This document shows positions 1 to 6,930 of a stretch of 8,959 bases of DNA, piece by piece. Position 1 is the first letter of the stretch, and the number at the start of each line of letters is the position of its first letter. Position numbers and translations under genes: made by a program. This stretch comes from Waddliaceae bacterium (GTDB taxonomy: Bacteria > Chlamydiota > Chlamydiia > Chlamydiales > SLFE01), in the NCBI GenBank assembly GCA_007124415.1, contig SLFE01000098.1, positions 1-8,959 of the forward strand, written 5' to 3'. Under the pieces are notes generated by a model, which was not told the DNA's origin, made no database searches, and was given only the letters and a program-made list of their open reading frames with translations.

Positions 1-17
1 AAAAAAAAAAAAAAAAA
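1..17. repeat. Homopolymeric A-tract (17 A) at the window edge
   Basis: The first 17 bases are all A. If they belong to the gene ending at 173, they encode consecutive lysines just before its TPR-like tail. Such a tract is prone to polymerase and ribosome slippage, and equally prone to sequencing or assembly error at a contig end. Its true length is unknown because the window starts inside it. Confidence 0.9.
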
Positions 18-173
18 TCTTCCGAGGCCAAATCATTCCTCGCCAGAAGGGCCTACCTTGAGGGGGACTGGGACCGCGCCCGGAAGCTGACCGAGGAGCT
101 TACCATAGAATACCCCCACAACGAAATGTTTCGGCGCAACCTCGAAAAAATCATAGAAAAAAGCGGCCGGTGA
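3..173 (+). CDS. C-terminal fragment of a TPR-like protein (5' end outside window)
   Basis: An open frame runs from the left edge to a TGA at 171-173. It encodes about 56 residues: a run of five or more lysines from the A-tract, then SSEAKSFLARRAYLEGDWDR and about 30 more residues ending IEKSGR. The pattern A-x-x-A-Y-x-x-G-D-W-D-x-A, a second helix, then Y-P-x-N and a final amphipathic helix looks like one tetratricopeptide repeat with a capping helix. TPR domains mediate protein-protein contacts, often in lipoproteins or secretion and assembly factors, but the fragment does not say which. Codon use (many GAG, CTC, GCC, CGC) matches the neighbouring genes, which supports it being real. Its start, length and function lie outside the window. 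The frame through the A-tract cannot be verified because a homopolymer reads as lysine in every frame. Confidence 0.55.
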   Translation, partial: KKKKKSSEAKSFLARRAYLEGDWDRARKLTEELTIEYPHNEMFRRNLEKIIEKSGR

Positions 174-219
174 AAGGGCCAAAAACCGGTCTGCCTGAAT
201 TTTGCAAGTGGCTCTTAAC
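174..219. other. Convergent intergenic gap, no clear terminator
   Basis: Forty-six bases separate the TGA of the plus-strand fragment from the TAG of the minus-strand MFS gene. The only self-complementarity seen is a 5-bp CCGGT/ACCGG pair around 168-190 with a 13-base loop and no T-run. I do not call a terminator here. Confidence 0.5.
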
Positions 220-1461
220 CTAAATTTCGGGGACGGCGAGCTTAAGGCGGCTTCGCCCCGCAAGGGTCAGCTGCATCGCTGCCGAAAGGCAAAACAGCGA
301 GCCGATCATCATGACAAGGGCCGGCCCGCCCAGGGCGCAAAGAAAGCCGCCAAGCGGACTGGCCACGCAGCCGCGCATGCCGACAGTGAGGACGTTGACG
401 CTGCTGTAGAGCGAGCTGTCCTCGTTCATAGCGAATATGGGGCCGGAAAGCTTCCACGCCAGCTCGCTGCCGGCCTGCATCACGCCGTAACCGAGGTAGG
501 AAACGTAGAGAAGAATCAAGGAATATTGCGCCGAGATCAGCCCGAGAGGAAAAAGGGAGAACAAAAAGACGACCAAGGCGGAAAATTTGAAGATATCGAC
601 ACGCTTCATCCAGTTCGCCCAAAGACCTGAAGTCAGAGCAAAACCGATCCCTTTGCACATGGTCATCGCCATGCCGAGCTCTTTGTAGTTGAGATTGAGC
701 GTTCCGACAAAAAATTCGGGAAGGGCCGGCTGAAGGATCATAATGCCGAAGCCGCCCAGCATAAATCCGACTTGAAAACTTTTATAATCGGGCCGCTTGC
801 CCAGCAAAGTTGCCATATTTTTCCAGGGACGCAGCAAAGGCATGCAAGCTTTAGGGGGCTGATCGGGAGGCCGTTCGACCCTCGGTATCCTCAATTGAAG
901 AAAAATAGCCATCAGCGATATCAGCGACGTGAAAACGAAAATCCAACGCCAGGCCTGAAAATAGTCGTCCATCATCCAGCCGAAAAATACGGGAAAGATG
1001 GCGCTGCCGACATAAGAGATGGTAATGGAATAAGCGACGATTTTCTGCCTGAGCGACTGTTCGGTATTCAGCTTGAGCAGCTCCATCCAAGCGGGAATGA
1101 CGCCGCGGTAAAAGAGCATGTAAACGGCAAACGAGCCGATGAACCACCAGAGATTGTCAAACCAGGGAAAGAAAAGAAAAGGCAAATGGCCGATCACATT
1201 GCCGACAATCACATTGGGGACAAGACGGTCGGCCCTTTTGTTGACATAGTCGCTCCAATAGACCGAAAAGATCGAGACCACGGGCTTGAGCGTAATCATC
1301 AAGGTGATCAGCCAAAGGGGGGCGGCCAGGTCCTTGTAAAGTATCATTGGAAGGATATTGTAAATCGCCCAAAACGGGGTATTCAATATATAAGACCATA
1401 AAAAGGCCTGGCTGGCCTCGCTCCCTTCGCGGCTGGCGGATAACGGAAACATATCGCGCAT
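220..1461 (-). CDS. Major facilitator superfamily transporter, 12 transmembrane helices
   Basis: This gene encodes a 413-residue inner-membrane carrier. Hydrophobic segments lie near residues 20-43, 46-69, 81-98, 103-126, 142-162, 170-190, 227-250, 262-282, 291-310, 313-335, 350-378 and 379-402. The longer, Pro- and basic-rich cytoplasmic loop at 191-226 splits them six plus six, as in the MFS. The loop between helices 2 and 3 (SDYVNKRADRLV) resembles the family's motif A, with its acidic residue followed by basic ones. The length is typical. Substrate cannot be read from the sequence. The start at 1461 lies 18 nt after the oppF stop, so the gene is most likely the third cistron of the opp operon. 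No good Shine-Dalgarno precedes it, and an alternative ATG lies three codons in. Co-transcription with peptide-importer ATPases hints at uptake or export of a nutrient, but that is inference. Confidence 0.88.
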   Translation of the reverse strand: MRDMFPLSASREGSEASQAFLWSYILNTPFWAIYNILPMILYKDLAAPLWLITLMITLKPVVSIFSVYWSDYVNKRADRLVPNVIVGNVIGHLPFLFFPWFDNLWWFIGSFAVYMLFYRGVIPAWMELLKLNTEQSLRQKIVAYSITISYVGSAIFPVFFGWMMDDYFQAWRWIFVFTSLISLMAIFLQLRIPRVERPPDQPPKACMPLLRPWKNMATLLGKRPDYKSFQVGFMLGGFGIMILQPALPEFFVGTLNLNYKELGMAMTMCKGIGFALTSGLWANWMKRVDIFKFSALVVFLFSLFPLGLISAQYSLILLYVSYLGYGVMQAGSELAWKLSGPIFAMNEDSSLYSSVNVLTVGMRGCVASPLGGFLCALGGPALVMMIGSLFCLSAAMQLTLAGRSRLKLAVPEI

Positions 1462-1479
1462 TATATCAGATTGCCAATT

Positions 1480-2280
1480 TCAGCGGGGGGTTATAGAGGG
1501 AATTGCTTTTAAAAGCTGAATTGTATAATCATTTTTAGGATCATTGAATATTTTTTCCGATTGGTCCGCCTCCACAATTTTCCCGAGGTTCATCACAGCA
1601 ATCCTGTCTGCGATGTGGCGCACAACGGACAGGTCGTGGCTGATGAACAAGTAGCTGAGGCCGTGCTCTTCTTTAAGCCTCATCAGCAAATTGAGAATCT
1701 GGGCCTGAACGGAAATGTCGAGGGCGGAGACCGCCTCGTCGCAAATCAGAAGCTTGGGCTTCAAAGCAATGGCCCTCCCGATGCAAACCCTCTGCTGCTG
1801 CCCGCCCGAAATTTCGTGGGGATAGCGGCCCATCAAATCGGGGGAGAGGCCCACATCCTTAAAAATGGCGGCAGCATAATCGCCAAGGATGCCCTCTTCG
1901 ACCATCCGGTAATATCTGAGCGGCTCTTCGACGCTGTCGCCCAGGGTCTTTCTGGGATTGAGGGAGGCGTAAGGGTCCTGAAAAATCATTTGAACTTCAG
2001 TCCGGAACCGCTTCATCCTCTTTCCGGAAAAACTTAAGACGTCCTCATTTAAAAAGCGTATTTCTCCTGCAGTCGGCTCGATCAGGCGGATTGCAGCCCT
2101 TCCCGTGGTGCTTTTTCCCGAACCGGACTCGCCAACAAGCCCCAAGACCTCTTCTTCGAAAATCGAAAAATCGATGCCGTCGACAGCCCTCACTTCGCCG
2201 ACCTTCGACCTGAAAAAGCCGGAAACGATCGGAAAATAAACTTTAAGGCCGCTAACTTTTAGAATGGTCGATTTTGTCAT
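1480..2280 (-). CDS. oppF: Oligopeptide/dipeptide ABC transporter ATP-binding protein, OppF/DppF type
   Basis: This is one of the two cytoplasmic ATPases that power peptide import through an OppBC-type permease. From the ATG at 2280 it has 266 residues. Visible motifs are Walker A GESGSGKS (50-57), Q-loop Gln101 in MIFQDPYASLNPR, the signature SGGQQQR (158-164), Walker B LLICDE (177-182, Glu182 catalytic), D-loop SALD (185-188) and switch His215 in FISHD. The Q-loop wording ASLNPR and the downstream DISVQAQ are characteristic of the Opp/Dpp family. The frame stays open upstream to 2358, but the extra residues do not resemble the family, and MTKSTILKVSGL at 2280 is the usual start. It overlaps oppD by 29 nt, suggesting translational coupling. 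It is short: it ends right after the YTIQLLKAIP segment, so the C-terminal Cys-containing domain seen in its partner is missing. Confidence 0.93.
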   Translation of the reverse strand: MTKSTILKVSGLKVYFPIVSGFFRSKVGEVRAVDGIDFSIFEEEVLGLVGESGSGKSTTGRAAIRLIEPTAGEIRFLNEDVLSFSGKRMKRFRTEVQMIFQDPYASLNPRKTLGDSVEEPLRYYRMVEEGILGDYAAAIFKDVGLSPDLMGRYPHEISGGQQQRVCIGRAIALKPKLLICDEAVSALDISVQAQILNLLMRLKEEHGLSYLFISHDLSVVRHIADRIAVMNLGKIVEADQSEKIFNDPKNDYTIQLLKAIPSITPR

Positions 2281-3247
2281 AAAGCCAACATTTTGCCGTG
2301 TGCCCCTCACCCAAATCAAAATCGGGCACTCTGCCCGACCGGCACACATCCATAACATAAGGGCATCTGGGATTAAAATGACACCCGTCCGGCAATTGTT
2401 TGACCGAAGGGACCGATCCTTGGATCACGTGAAGCTTCTCCTTGGGCCTGTGCATCTGGGGCAGGGACTTGAATAATGCCTGCGTGTAAGGATGGGCCAT
2501 AGAATCGAAAATGCGGCGGGAGCTGCCCGTTTCAATCTCCCTTGACGCATACATCACGACGACCTCGTCGGCCATTTCAGCCACGACGCCCATGTCGTGG
2601 GTGATCAGCAAAAGAGACATTCCCTTTTTTCTTTGGAGGGCCTTAATCAGGCTGAGCACCTGCGCCTGAATGGTCACGTCAAGCGCTGTTGTCGGCTCGT
2701 CCGCTATCAGGATATCGGGCTCGCACATCAGAGCCATTGCGATCATCACCCGCTGCTTCATTCCTCCGGACATCTGGTGAGGGTAGTCATTAAAACGCCC
2801 CTCGGGATCGAGTATTCCCACATCGCGCAAGGCCGACAGCGCCCTTTCCTTGCCTGCATCGTCGAATAGATCGAGGTGGGTTTCGGCCACCTCCATCAAT
2901 TGATCCCCTATCGAATACACCGGATTCAGGCAGCTCATCGGATCCTGGAAGATCATGGCGATATCCCTGCCCCTGATGCGCCTGAGCTCCTTTTCGGAAA
3001 GGGCCAAAAGGTTTCTTTCCCGATAGATGACCTCGCCCTCAGGGGGAAGGGCAGGAGGCATGGGAAGGATTCTGAGCAGCGACAAGGCCGTCATTGTCTT
3101 GCCGCATCCCGATTCACCGACAATGGCAAGCGATTTACCTGCATGCAGATCAAAAGAAACTTTATTAACGACGGGATAGGCCTTTCTTCCCAGCATCAAA
3201 CTGGTGGTCAAATCCCGGACTTTTAGTATTTTCTCCATAGTAACCAT
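2252..3247 (-). CDS. oppD: Oligopeptide/dipeptide ABC transporter ATP-binding protein, OppD/DppD type
   Basis: This is the partner ATPase of the peptide importer, 331 residues from the ATG at 3247. Motifs are Walker A GESGCGKT (44-51), Q-loop Gln101 in MIFQDPMSCLNP, the signature MSGGMKQR (159-166), Walker B ILIADE (179-184), D-loop TALD and switch His217 in LITHD. The family C-terminal region follows (HPYTQALFKSLPQ, then GSVPS). Cysteines at 289, 295, 302 and 320 match the four-Cys pattern that binds an iron-sulfur cluster in characterised DppD proteins. The start at 3247 was chosen because AAGGG lies 7 nt upstream. The ATG at 3238 (MEKILKV) is too far from it, and an extension to 3328 would run into mscS. 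It is the first gene of its operon. No oppA, oppB or oppC is present in the window. Opp versus Dpp specificity cannot be settled from the ATPases. Confidence 0.93.
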   Translation of the reverse strand: MVTMEKILKVRDLTTSLMLGRKAYPVVNKVSFDLHAGKSLAIVGESGCGKTMTALSLLRILPMPPALPPEGEVIYRERNLLALSEKELRRIRGRDIAMIFQDPMSCLNPVYSIGDQLMEVAETHLDLFDDAGKERALSALRDVGILDPEGRFNDYPHQMSGGMKQRVMIAMALMCEPDILIADEPTTALDVTIQAQVLSLIKALQRKKGMSLLLITHDMGVVAEMADEVVVMYASREIETGSSRRIFDSMAHPYTQALFKSLPQMHRPKEKLHVIQGSVPSVKQLPDGCHFNPRCPYVMDVCRSGRVPDFDLGEGHTAKCWLYDKIDHSKS

Positions 3248-3292
3248 TAATAAACCCTTGATTATTAACAATACAAGGATAATAATAGTGCT
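3248..3292. promoter_or_regulatory. 45-bp divergent spacer between oppD and mscS
   Basis: The spacer is very AT-rich and contains both ribosome binding sites back to back: AAGGG for oppD (minus strand, 3255-3259) and AAGGAT for mscS (plus strand, 3275-3280). On the minus strand, overlapping TATTAT hexamers (3279-3287) could serve as a -10 for oppD. The nearest -35-like TTGAAA (3308-3313) lies inside the start of mscS and is about 20 nt away, so the match is weak. Forty-five bases cannot hold two full promoters with untranslated leaders, so at least one promoter probably overlaps the opposite gene. Confidence 0.4.
3255..3259 (-). promoter_or_regulatory. Ribosome binding site of oppD
   Basis: On the minus strand AAGGG sits 7 nt before the ATG at 3247. 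This is good spacing and decides that start over the ATG at 3238, which would lie 16 nt away. Confidence 0.6.
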
Positions 3293-4393
3293 ATGATTAG
3301 TGATTTTTTTCAAAATTGGACATTGCACCTGAACCTTTTAGCTGAAATTGTCGGGGTCCTCCTCGTCACAACCATGATCAGCTACGGGGTCTACCGCCTA
3401 TTGAATTACTTGAAAGGTTCGCAAAAAGTCCATTATCTTTTGAGAACGCTCGGAGATTCCCTCTACACTCCCTCGCAATGGTTTATCTGGGGCTACTCGG
3501 CAATCGTCATCCTCTCGCTCCTCATCGGCCACTTCGACTACCTCAAAAGCAAGTTCGATCTGGATCAAATCCGCCGGCTTTATTTCGCCATCGGCCTTTT
3601 CTGGCTCGTGATCATTTGGAAAAACCGCATCACCGGACATTTTGTCCGCAAGGCCGCCAAAAATCAAAACGCCCGCTATGACAAAGCTTTGATCAATGCC
3701 TTGAGCCGGATCTCCACAATCGGCATAATCGTGATGGCCTCTTTTGTCATCCTCGAAATTTTTCATGTGCCTGTCGCCGGCCTCCTCGCATCCGGTGCTG
3801 TCGGAGGTATCGCCATCTCCCTCGCCGGTAAAGACGTGATCAGCAACTTTTTCGGAGGGCTGATGATCTACATTCACCGCCATTTTGTCGTCGGCGACTG
3901 GATCAAATCCCCCAACAAGGGATTTGAAGGGGTTGTGGAAAACATCGGCTGGTATTTGACCCAGATCCGAACATTCGAAAGACGCCCTCTTTTTATTCCC
4001 AACTCGGTGATCACCGACGCCATCATTGAAAATCCCAGCCGAATGTACAACAGGCGTATCAAGCACGATATCGGCATCCGCTACAGCGACATGAAAATCG
4101 TCGGACCGATTGTCAAAGACATTGAAAAGATGCTTAAAAGTCACCCCGCCATCGATCAGGAGCAGTACTTGATGGTCGATATGATGGAATTCGGCTCCTA
4201 CTCCGTAAAGATCTCAGTCTACTGCTTCACAAAAACGACCGAATGGCAGCAGTGGCGAAACGAACAGCAGGACGTTTTGCTGAAAATCGGCGAGATCATC
4301 GCCGGCCACGGCGCGGAAATCGCCTTCCCAACCAACACGGTCCATCTCCAGTCCGAAAACGTGGAAGCCTCAAGCGTCCCCTCCTACTCTTAG
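3293..4393 (+). CDS. MscS-family mechanosensitive ion channel
   Basis: This 366-residue inner-membrane channel is of the type that opens under membrane tension and releases solutes during hypo-osmotic shock. Predicted membrane helices lie near residues 16-36, 62-80, 93-109, 138-158 and the pore helix at about 160-193. That makes five, two more than E. coli MscS, as in the mid-sized YnaI/YbdG-like branch. The pore helix shows the Ala/Gly-rich packing (ASGAVGGIAISLAG) followed by KDVISNFFGGLMI. The beta domain follows with FVVGDWI (198-204), GFEGVVENIGW (210-220) and IPNSVI (235-240). The C-terminal alpha/beta domain ends in AFPTNTVHL (344-352), the family's usual closing motif. The ATG at 3293 is the only start available, since a TAG lies two codons upstream in frame. 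AAGGAT precedes it by 12 nt, rather far. It is divergent from oppD, and its exact paralogue class is not certain. Confidence 0.92.
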   Translation: MISDFFQNWTLHLNLLAEIVGVLLVTTMISYGVYRLLNYLKGSQKVHYLLRTLGDSLYTPSQWFIWGYSAIVILSLLIGHFDYLKSKFDLDQIRRLYFAIGLFWLVIIWKNRITGHFVRKAAKNQNARYDKALINALSRISTIGIIVMASFVILEIFHVPVAGLLASGAVGGIAISLAGKDVISNFFGGLMIYIHRHFVVGDWIKSPNKGFEGVVENIGWYLTQIRTFERRPLFIPNSVITDAIIENPSRMYNRRIKHDIGIRYSDMKIVGPIVKDIEKMLKSHPAIDQEQYLMVDMMEFGSYSVKISVYCFTKTTEWQQWRNEQQDVLLKIGEIIAGHGAEIAFPTNTVHLQSENVEASSVPSYS

Positions 4394-4425
4394 CCGCTGA
4401 TAATCAGCGGATTGAAAATTTTCCC
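4394..4425 (+). terminator. Hairpin directly after the mscS stop, candidate terminator
   Basis: A perfect 7-bp inverted repeat, CCGCTGA (4394-4400) and TCAGCGG (4404-4410) with a TAA loop, begins at the base after the mscS TAG. The following ATTGAAAATTTT is AT-rich but lacks a clean run of T, so intrinsic termination may be partial. Confidence 0.5.
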
Positions 4426-4545
4426 TTTATCGTAACCGGTTTCAACCTTATCTCTTTAACAATTAGTCCTTTATAACAAAATAAAGAAAGTTTCCATTTA
4501 GACTGTCCATCAGTTATAAGAGGGCTATAGCCCAGAGTTAAGACC
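4411..4545 (+). promoter_or_regulatory. Leader and presumed promoter region of the sensor kinase pair
   Basis: This 135-bp AT-rich gap precedes the hybrid kinase. Weak -10-like hexamers are TATAAC (4472-4477) and TATAAG (4515-4520). The second has TTTCCA (4491-4496) 18 nt upstream as a poor -35. No convincing Shine-Dalgarno precedes the ATG at 4546, only AGAG at 4534-4537. No open frame of note or riboswitch fold is apparent. Confidence 0.3.
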
Positions 4546-6927
4546 ATGGACGATACGAATGAACAAAAAAAAGAGAAGGAAAGGTATGAAATTGCCTTCA
4601 ATCTTCTCGAGACAGGCCTGTGGGATTGGAACGCTGCGTCCGATTCCATTTACGGATCTTATCAGTTCTTTTCAATTTTAGGCTATAACCGTCCGCAAAA
4701 AACATTCACTATCGAGGATTTTCTCTCCCGCGTCCACCCCGAGCACAAGTCCAAAGTCGAGCTGACTCTTGAAAAAAGCCTGGAGGAAAACAAACGGTTC
4801 GATTTTTCTTTCCGGCTGCCTTCAAAAAACGAAAAAGAAATCTGGGTGCAGGCAAAAGGGCGCCCCGTCAAAGGTGAGGAGGACCGCATCGTCGGTATTT
4901 TGACAGATGTCACCGAAGAGAAGCTTGCGGAAATCGCTCTTATGGAAAGCGAGGCGACCCTCGAAAACCTTTTGATGATCACATCCGATGAGACGCTTGC
5001 CTTGAACGAAAAGATTCAGGCGCTTTTAAAAATGTGTCAAATCAACCTGAAAATGGAAAACGCCGCATGCGGAAAAATGCGCGAGGAAAAAATCAAAATC
5101 ATTCAGCGCATCAGCCTTTACGAAACCCTTCAGTCAAGCGTGGAAGGCTCTTTAGCTCAAAACAGCATAAAGGAAATTATCCGGGCCGGCCACTCCGTCC
5201 ACTTTATTGATTCCGAAGACAAAAATACCCGCTCGTTTATCGGAGTGCCCATTTTTGCCGAAGAGAAAATATTCGGAGCCGTCTGGTTCTCGAGCCGAAA
5301 TAAAAGGGACAGGGATTTTACCAACCGGGATTTTTCCCTGGTGCAGATCATTGCCCAATGGATCGGAATTTCCCTTGTCAACTCCAACGCCCAAAGAACC
5401 CTTGAAATCGAAAAGGAAAAAGCCGACAGCGCCAACCGGGCAAAAACGGAATTTTTAGAGACCATGAGCCACGAGATCAGAACCCCCTTGAACGGGATCA
5501 TCGGAACGGCAAACATTCTTCTGGACACCCCGCTGAATGATAAGCAGACCTCTTTTGTGATGACCCTGCTCAAATCATCCGATTCTTTGCTTGCGCTGGT
5601 CAACGAGATTTTCGATTACACAAGAGCCGAGACAGGGCAGATCGACCTTGAGATCCACCCCTTTAACGTCGCAAATCTAATGGATGACATTGTCCGGCAA
5701 GCAAAGCCCAACGCCGAAAAAAAAGGCCTCGACCTCAACTGCCGCATTGACTCCGAAACTCCCGAGCATGTTATAGGCGATTCGGTGCGAATCAGGCAAA
5801 TTATAGACAGCCTGATCAAAAACGCACTTAAATTCACCCATAAGGGAAGCATTCGGATCGAGGTTGAACCCGTTCGGATCGAAGGAAGCGAATTTGAACT
5901 TAAATTTTCCGTAGAAGACACAGGCATCGGCATTCCCGAGTCGATGATGCCCTCCATTTTTGAAAAATTCAACCAAGCCGACAGCTCCACGACTAGAAAG
6001 TATGGGGGAATAGGACTCGGTCTTGCGATGTGCAAGGAGATGACAAAAGTTTTAGGCGGAAGCATCGACGTGGAAAGCACCCCCGGACTGGGCTCGAAAT
6101 TCTGGTTCACCGTGCCGCTGAAAATCGACCGCAACCAATTTATCTCCCCGTACACCTTAAGGCCACTTGAGGAAACTGCCCCTGCAGAACAAGACCCGGT
6201 TTCCGCAAAGCATTGCCATGTTATGATCGTCGATGACAACCCTATGAATGTCGACCTCCTCTCCAATATGCTCAAGAGTTTCGGATGCCGTGTAACTCCT
6301 GCCGGCGACGGAACCGAAGCTGTGAACTTAGCTAAAGCGGCAGACTATGATTTGATCTTTATGGACTGCCGCATGCCGCAAATGGACGGTTACACGGCAA
6401 CGCAATTGATACGCTTCGACCAAAAGGCAAGGGGCGTCTTCAAAACGCCGATCATTGCGCTTACGGCTTACCTTTTCAATAACAACAAGGAAAAAAGCCT
6501 TGCCGAAGGGATGGACGACTACATTTCCAAGCCCTTTATAAAAGAAGATATCATCAACATCTTGTACAAATGGGTGCCTCAAAAAATCACGCAGAACGAC
6601 GAAACGATACTCAAACAATTGAAAAGCCATTTCGGCGGGCAGTTCAATCAAATCATGAATGCCTATTTCGACATGAGCCGCGAGCTGCTTGAGTCGCTTG
6701 AAAAAGGAATCGACAACAAAAACGCCCCTTTAATCTCATCCTCGGCCAGAACGCTTCATTCCTACAGCATTCAGATCAACCAAATGTATATCGCCAAGCT
6801 TGCCGAAAAAATCGATTCCATGTCTGAAAGCAGCAAGCACGAAACAATGATGAAGGATTTGAGAAGCCTTAAAACCGCCATTGAAAAGCTTCAAAAGTGT
6901 TATGAAAATATCGGCATTGCCGGGTAG
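4546..6927 (+). CDS. Soluble hybrid sensor histidine kinase: PAS-GAF-HisKA-HATPase-receiver-degenerate HPt
   Basis: This 793-residue kinase autophosphorylates on His and passes phosphate to its own receiver. There is no signal peptide or membrane helix, so it is cytoplasmic. PAS_3-type PAS lies at about 13-130 (GLWDWN; ends DVTEEK) and GAF at about 146-283 (FIGVPIFAEEKIFGAVWF). HisKA at about 299-363 has His309 in SHEIRTPLNG. The ATPase has the N box with Asn426 (DSLIKNALKFT, first Asn replaced by Asp), G1 DTGIGIP (458-464), F box FEKFNQAD (472-479) and G2 GGIGLGL (487-493). The receiver at about 557-675 has acidic Asp563/Asp564, phosphoacceptor Asp607 in MDCRMPQMDG, Thr640 and Lys662, so it looks functional. 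The tail, about 684-785, has the helical pattern of an HPt domain, but the site reads ARTLHSYS (734-741). Arg735 sits where the phosphorylated His belongs. Next downstream is a second sensor gene 3 nt away. The stimulus is unknown. Confidence 0.93.
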   Translation: MDDTNEQKKEKERYEIAFNLLETGLWDWNAASDSIYGSYQFFSILGYNRPQKTFTIEDFLSRVHPEHKSKVELTLEKSLEENKRFDFSFRLPSKNEKEIWVQAKGRPVKGEEDRIVGILTDVTEEKLAEIALMESEATLENLLMITSDETLALNEKIQALLKMCQINLKMENAACGKMREEKIKIIQRISLYETLQSSVEGSLAQNSIKEIIRAGHSVHFIDSEDKNTRSFIGVPIFAEEKIFGAVWFSSRNKRDRDFTNRDFSLVQIIAQWIGISLVNSNAQRTLEIEKEKADSANRAKTEFLETMSHEIRTPLNGIIGTANILLDTPLNDKQTSFVMTLLKSSDSLLALVNEIFDYTRAETGQIDLEIHPFNVANLMDDIVRQAKPNAEKKGLDLNCRIDSETPEHVIGDSVRIRQIIDSLIKNALKFTHKGSIRIEVEPVRIEGSEFELKFSVEDTGIGIPESMMPSIFEKFNQADSSTTRKYGGIGLGLAMCKEMTKVLGGSIDVESTPGLGSKFWFTVPLKIDRNQFISPYTLRPLEETAPAEQDPVSAKHCHVMIVDDNPMNVDLLSNMLKSFGCRVTPAGDGTEAVNLAKAADYDLIFMDCRMPQMDGYTATQLIRFDQKARGVFKTPIIALTAYLFNNNKEKSLAEGMDDYISKPFIKEDIINILYKWVPQKITQNDETILKQLKSHFGGQFNQIMNAYFDMSRELLESLEKGIDNKNAPLISSSARTLHSYSIQINQMYIAKLAEKIDSMSESSKHETMMKDLRSLKTAIEKLQKCYENIGIAG

Positions 6928-6930
6928 TAG

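Noticed and set aside
202..1401. Plus-strand open frames opposite the MFS gene (202-630, 772-1401)
   Set aside because: They are rich in Lys, His, Gln and Pro without hydrophobic patterning, and are antisense to a protein with twelve clear membrane helices.
2281..2358. Upstream extension of OppF to an ATG at 2358
   Set aside because: The added 26 residues do not look like the family and lie wholly inside oppD. The protein starting at 2280 begins with the usual N-terminal strand of Opp ATPases.
3256..3278. CCTTG/CAAGG inverted repeat as an operator between oppD and mscS
   Set aside because: The arms are simply parts of the two opposing ribosome binding sites, and the symmetry does not extend further. 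It is not evidence of a regulator site.
3248..3328. Extension of OppD to an ATG at 3328 with a hydrophobic stretch resembling a signal peptide
   Set aside because: It would overlap the start of mscS on the opposite strand, and cytoplasmic ATPases have no signal peptide. The ATG at 3247 has a well-placed AAGGG.
3398..4144. 248-codon minus-strand open frame opposite mscS
   Set aside because: It is antisense to a clear MscS gene, its Asp-rich composition mirrors the codon bias of the real strand, and no family features are seen.
5616..6275. 219-codon minus-strand open frame opposite the histidine kinase
   Set aside because: It is antisense to the conserved HisKA and ATPase motifs, and its Ser-rich composition is typical of a shadow frame.
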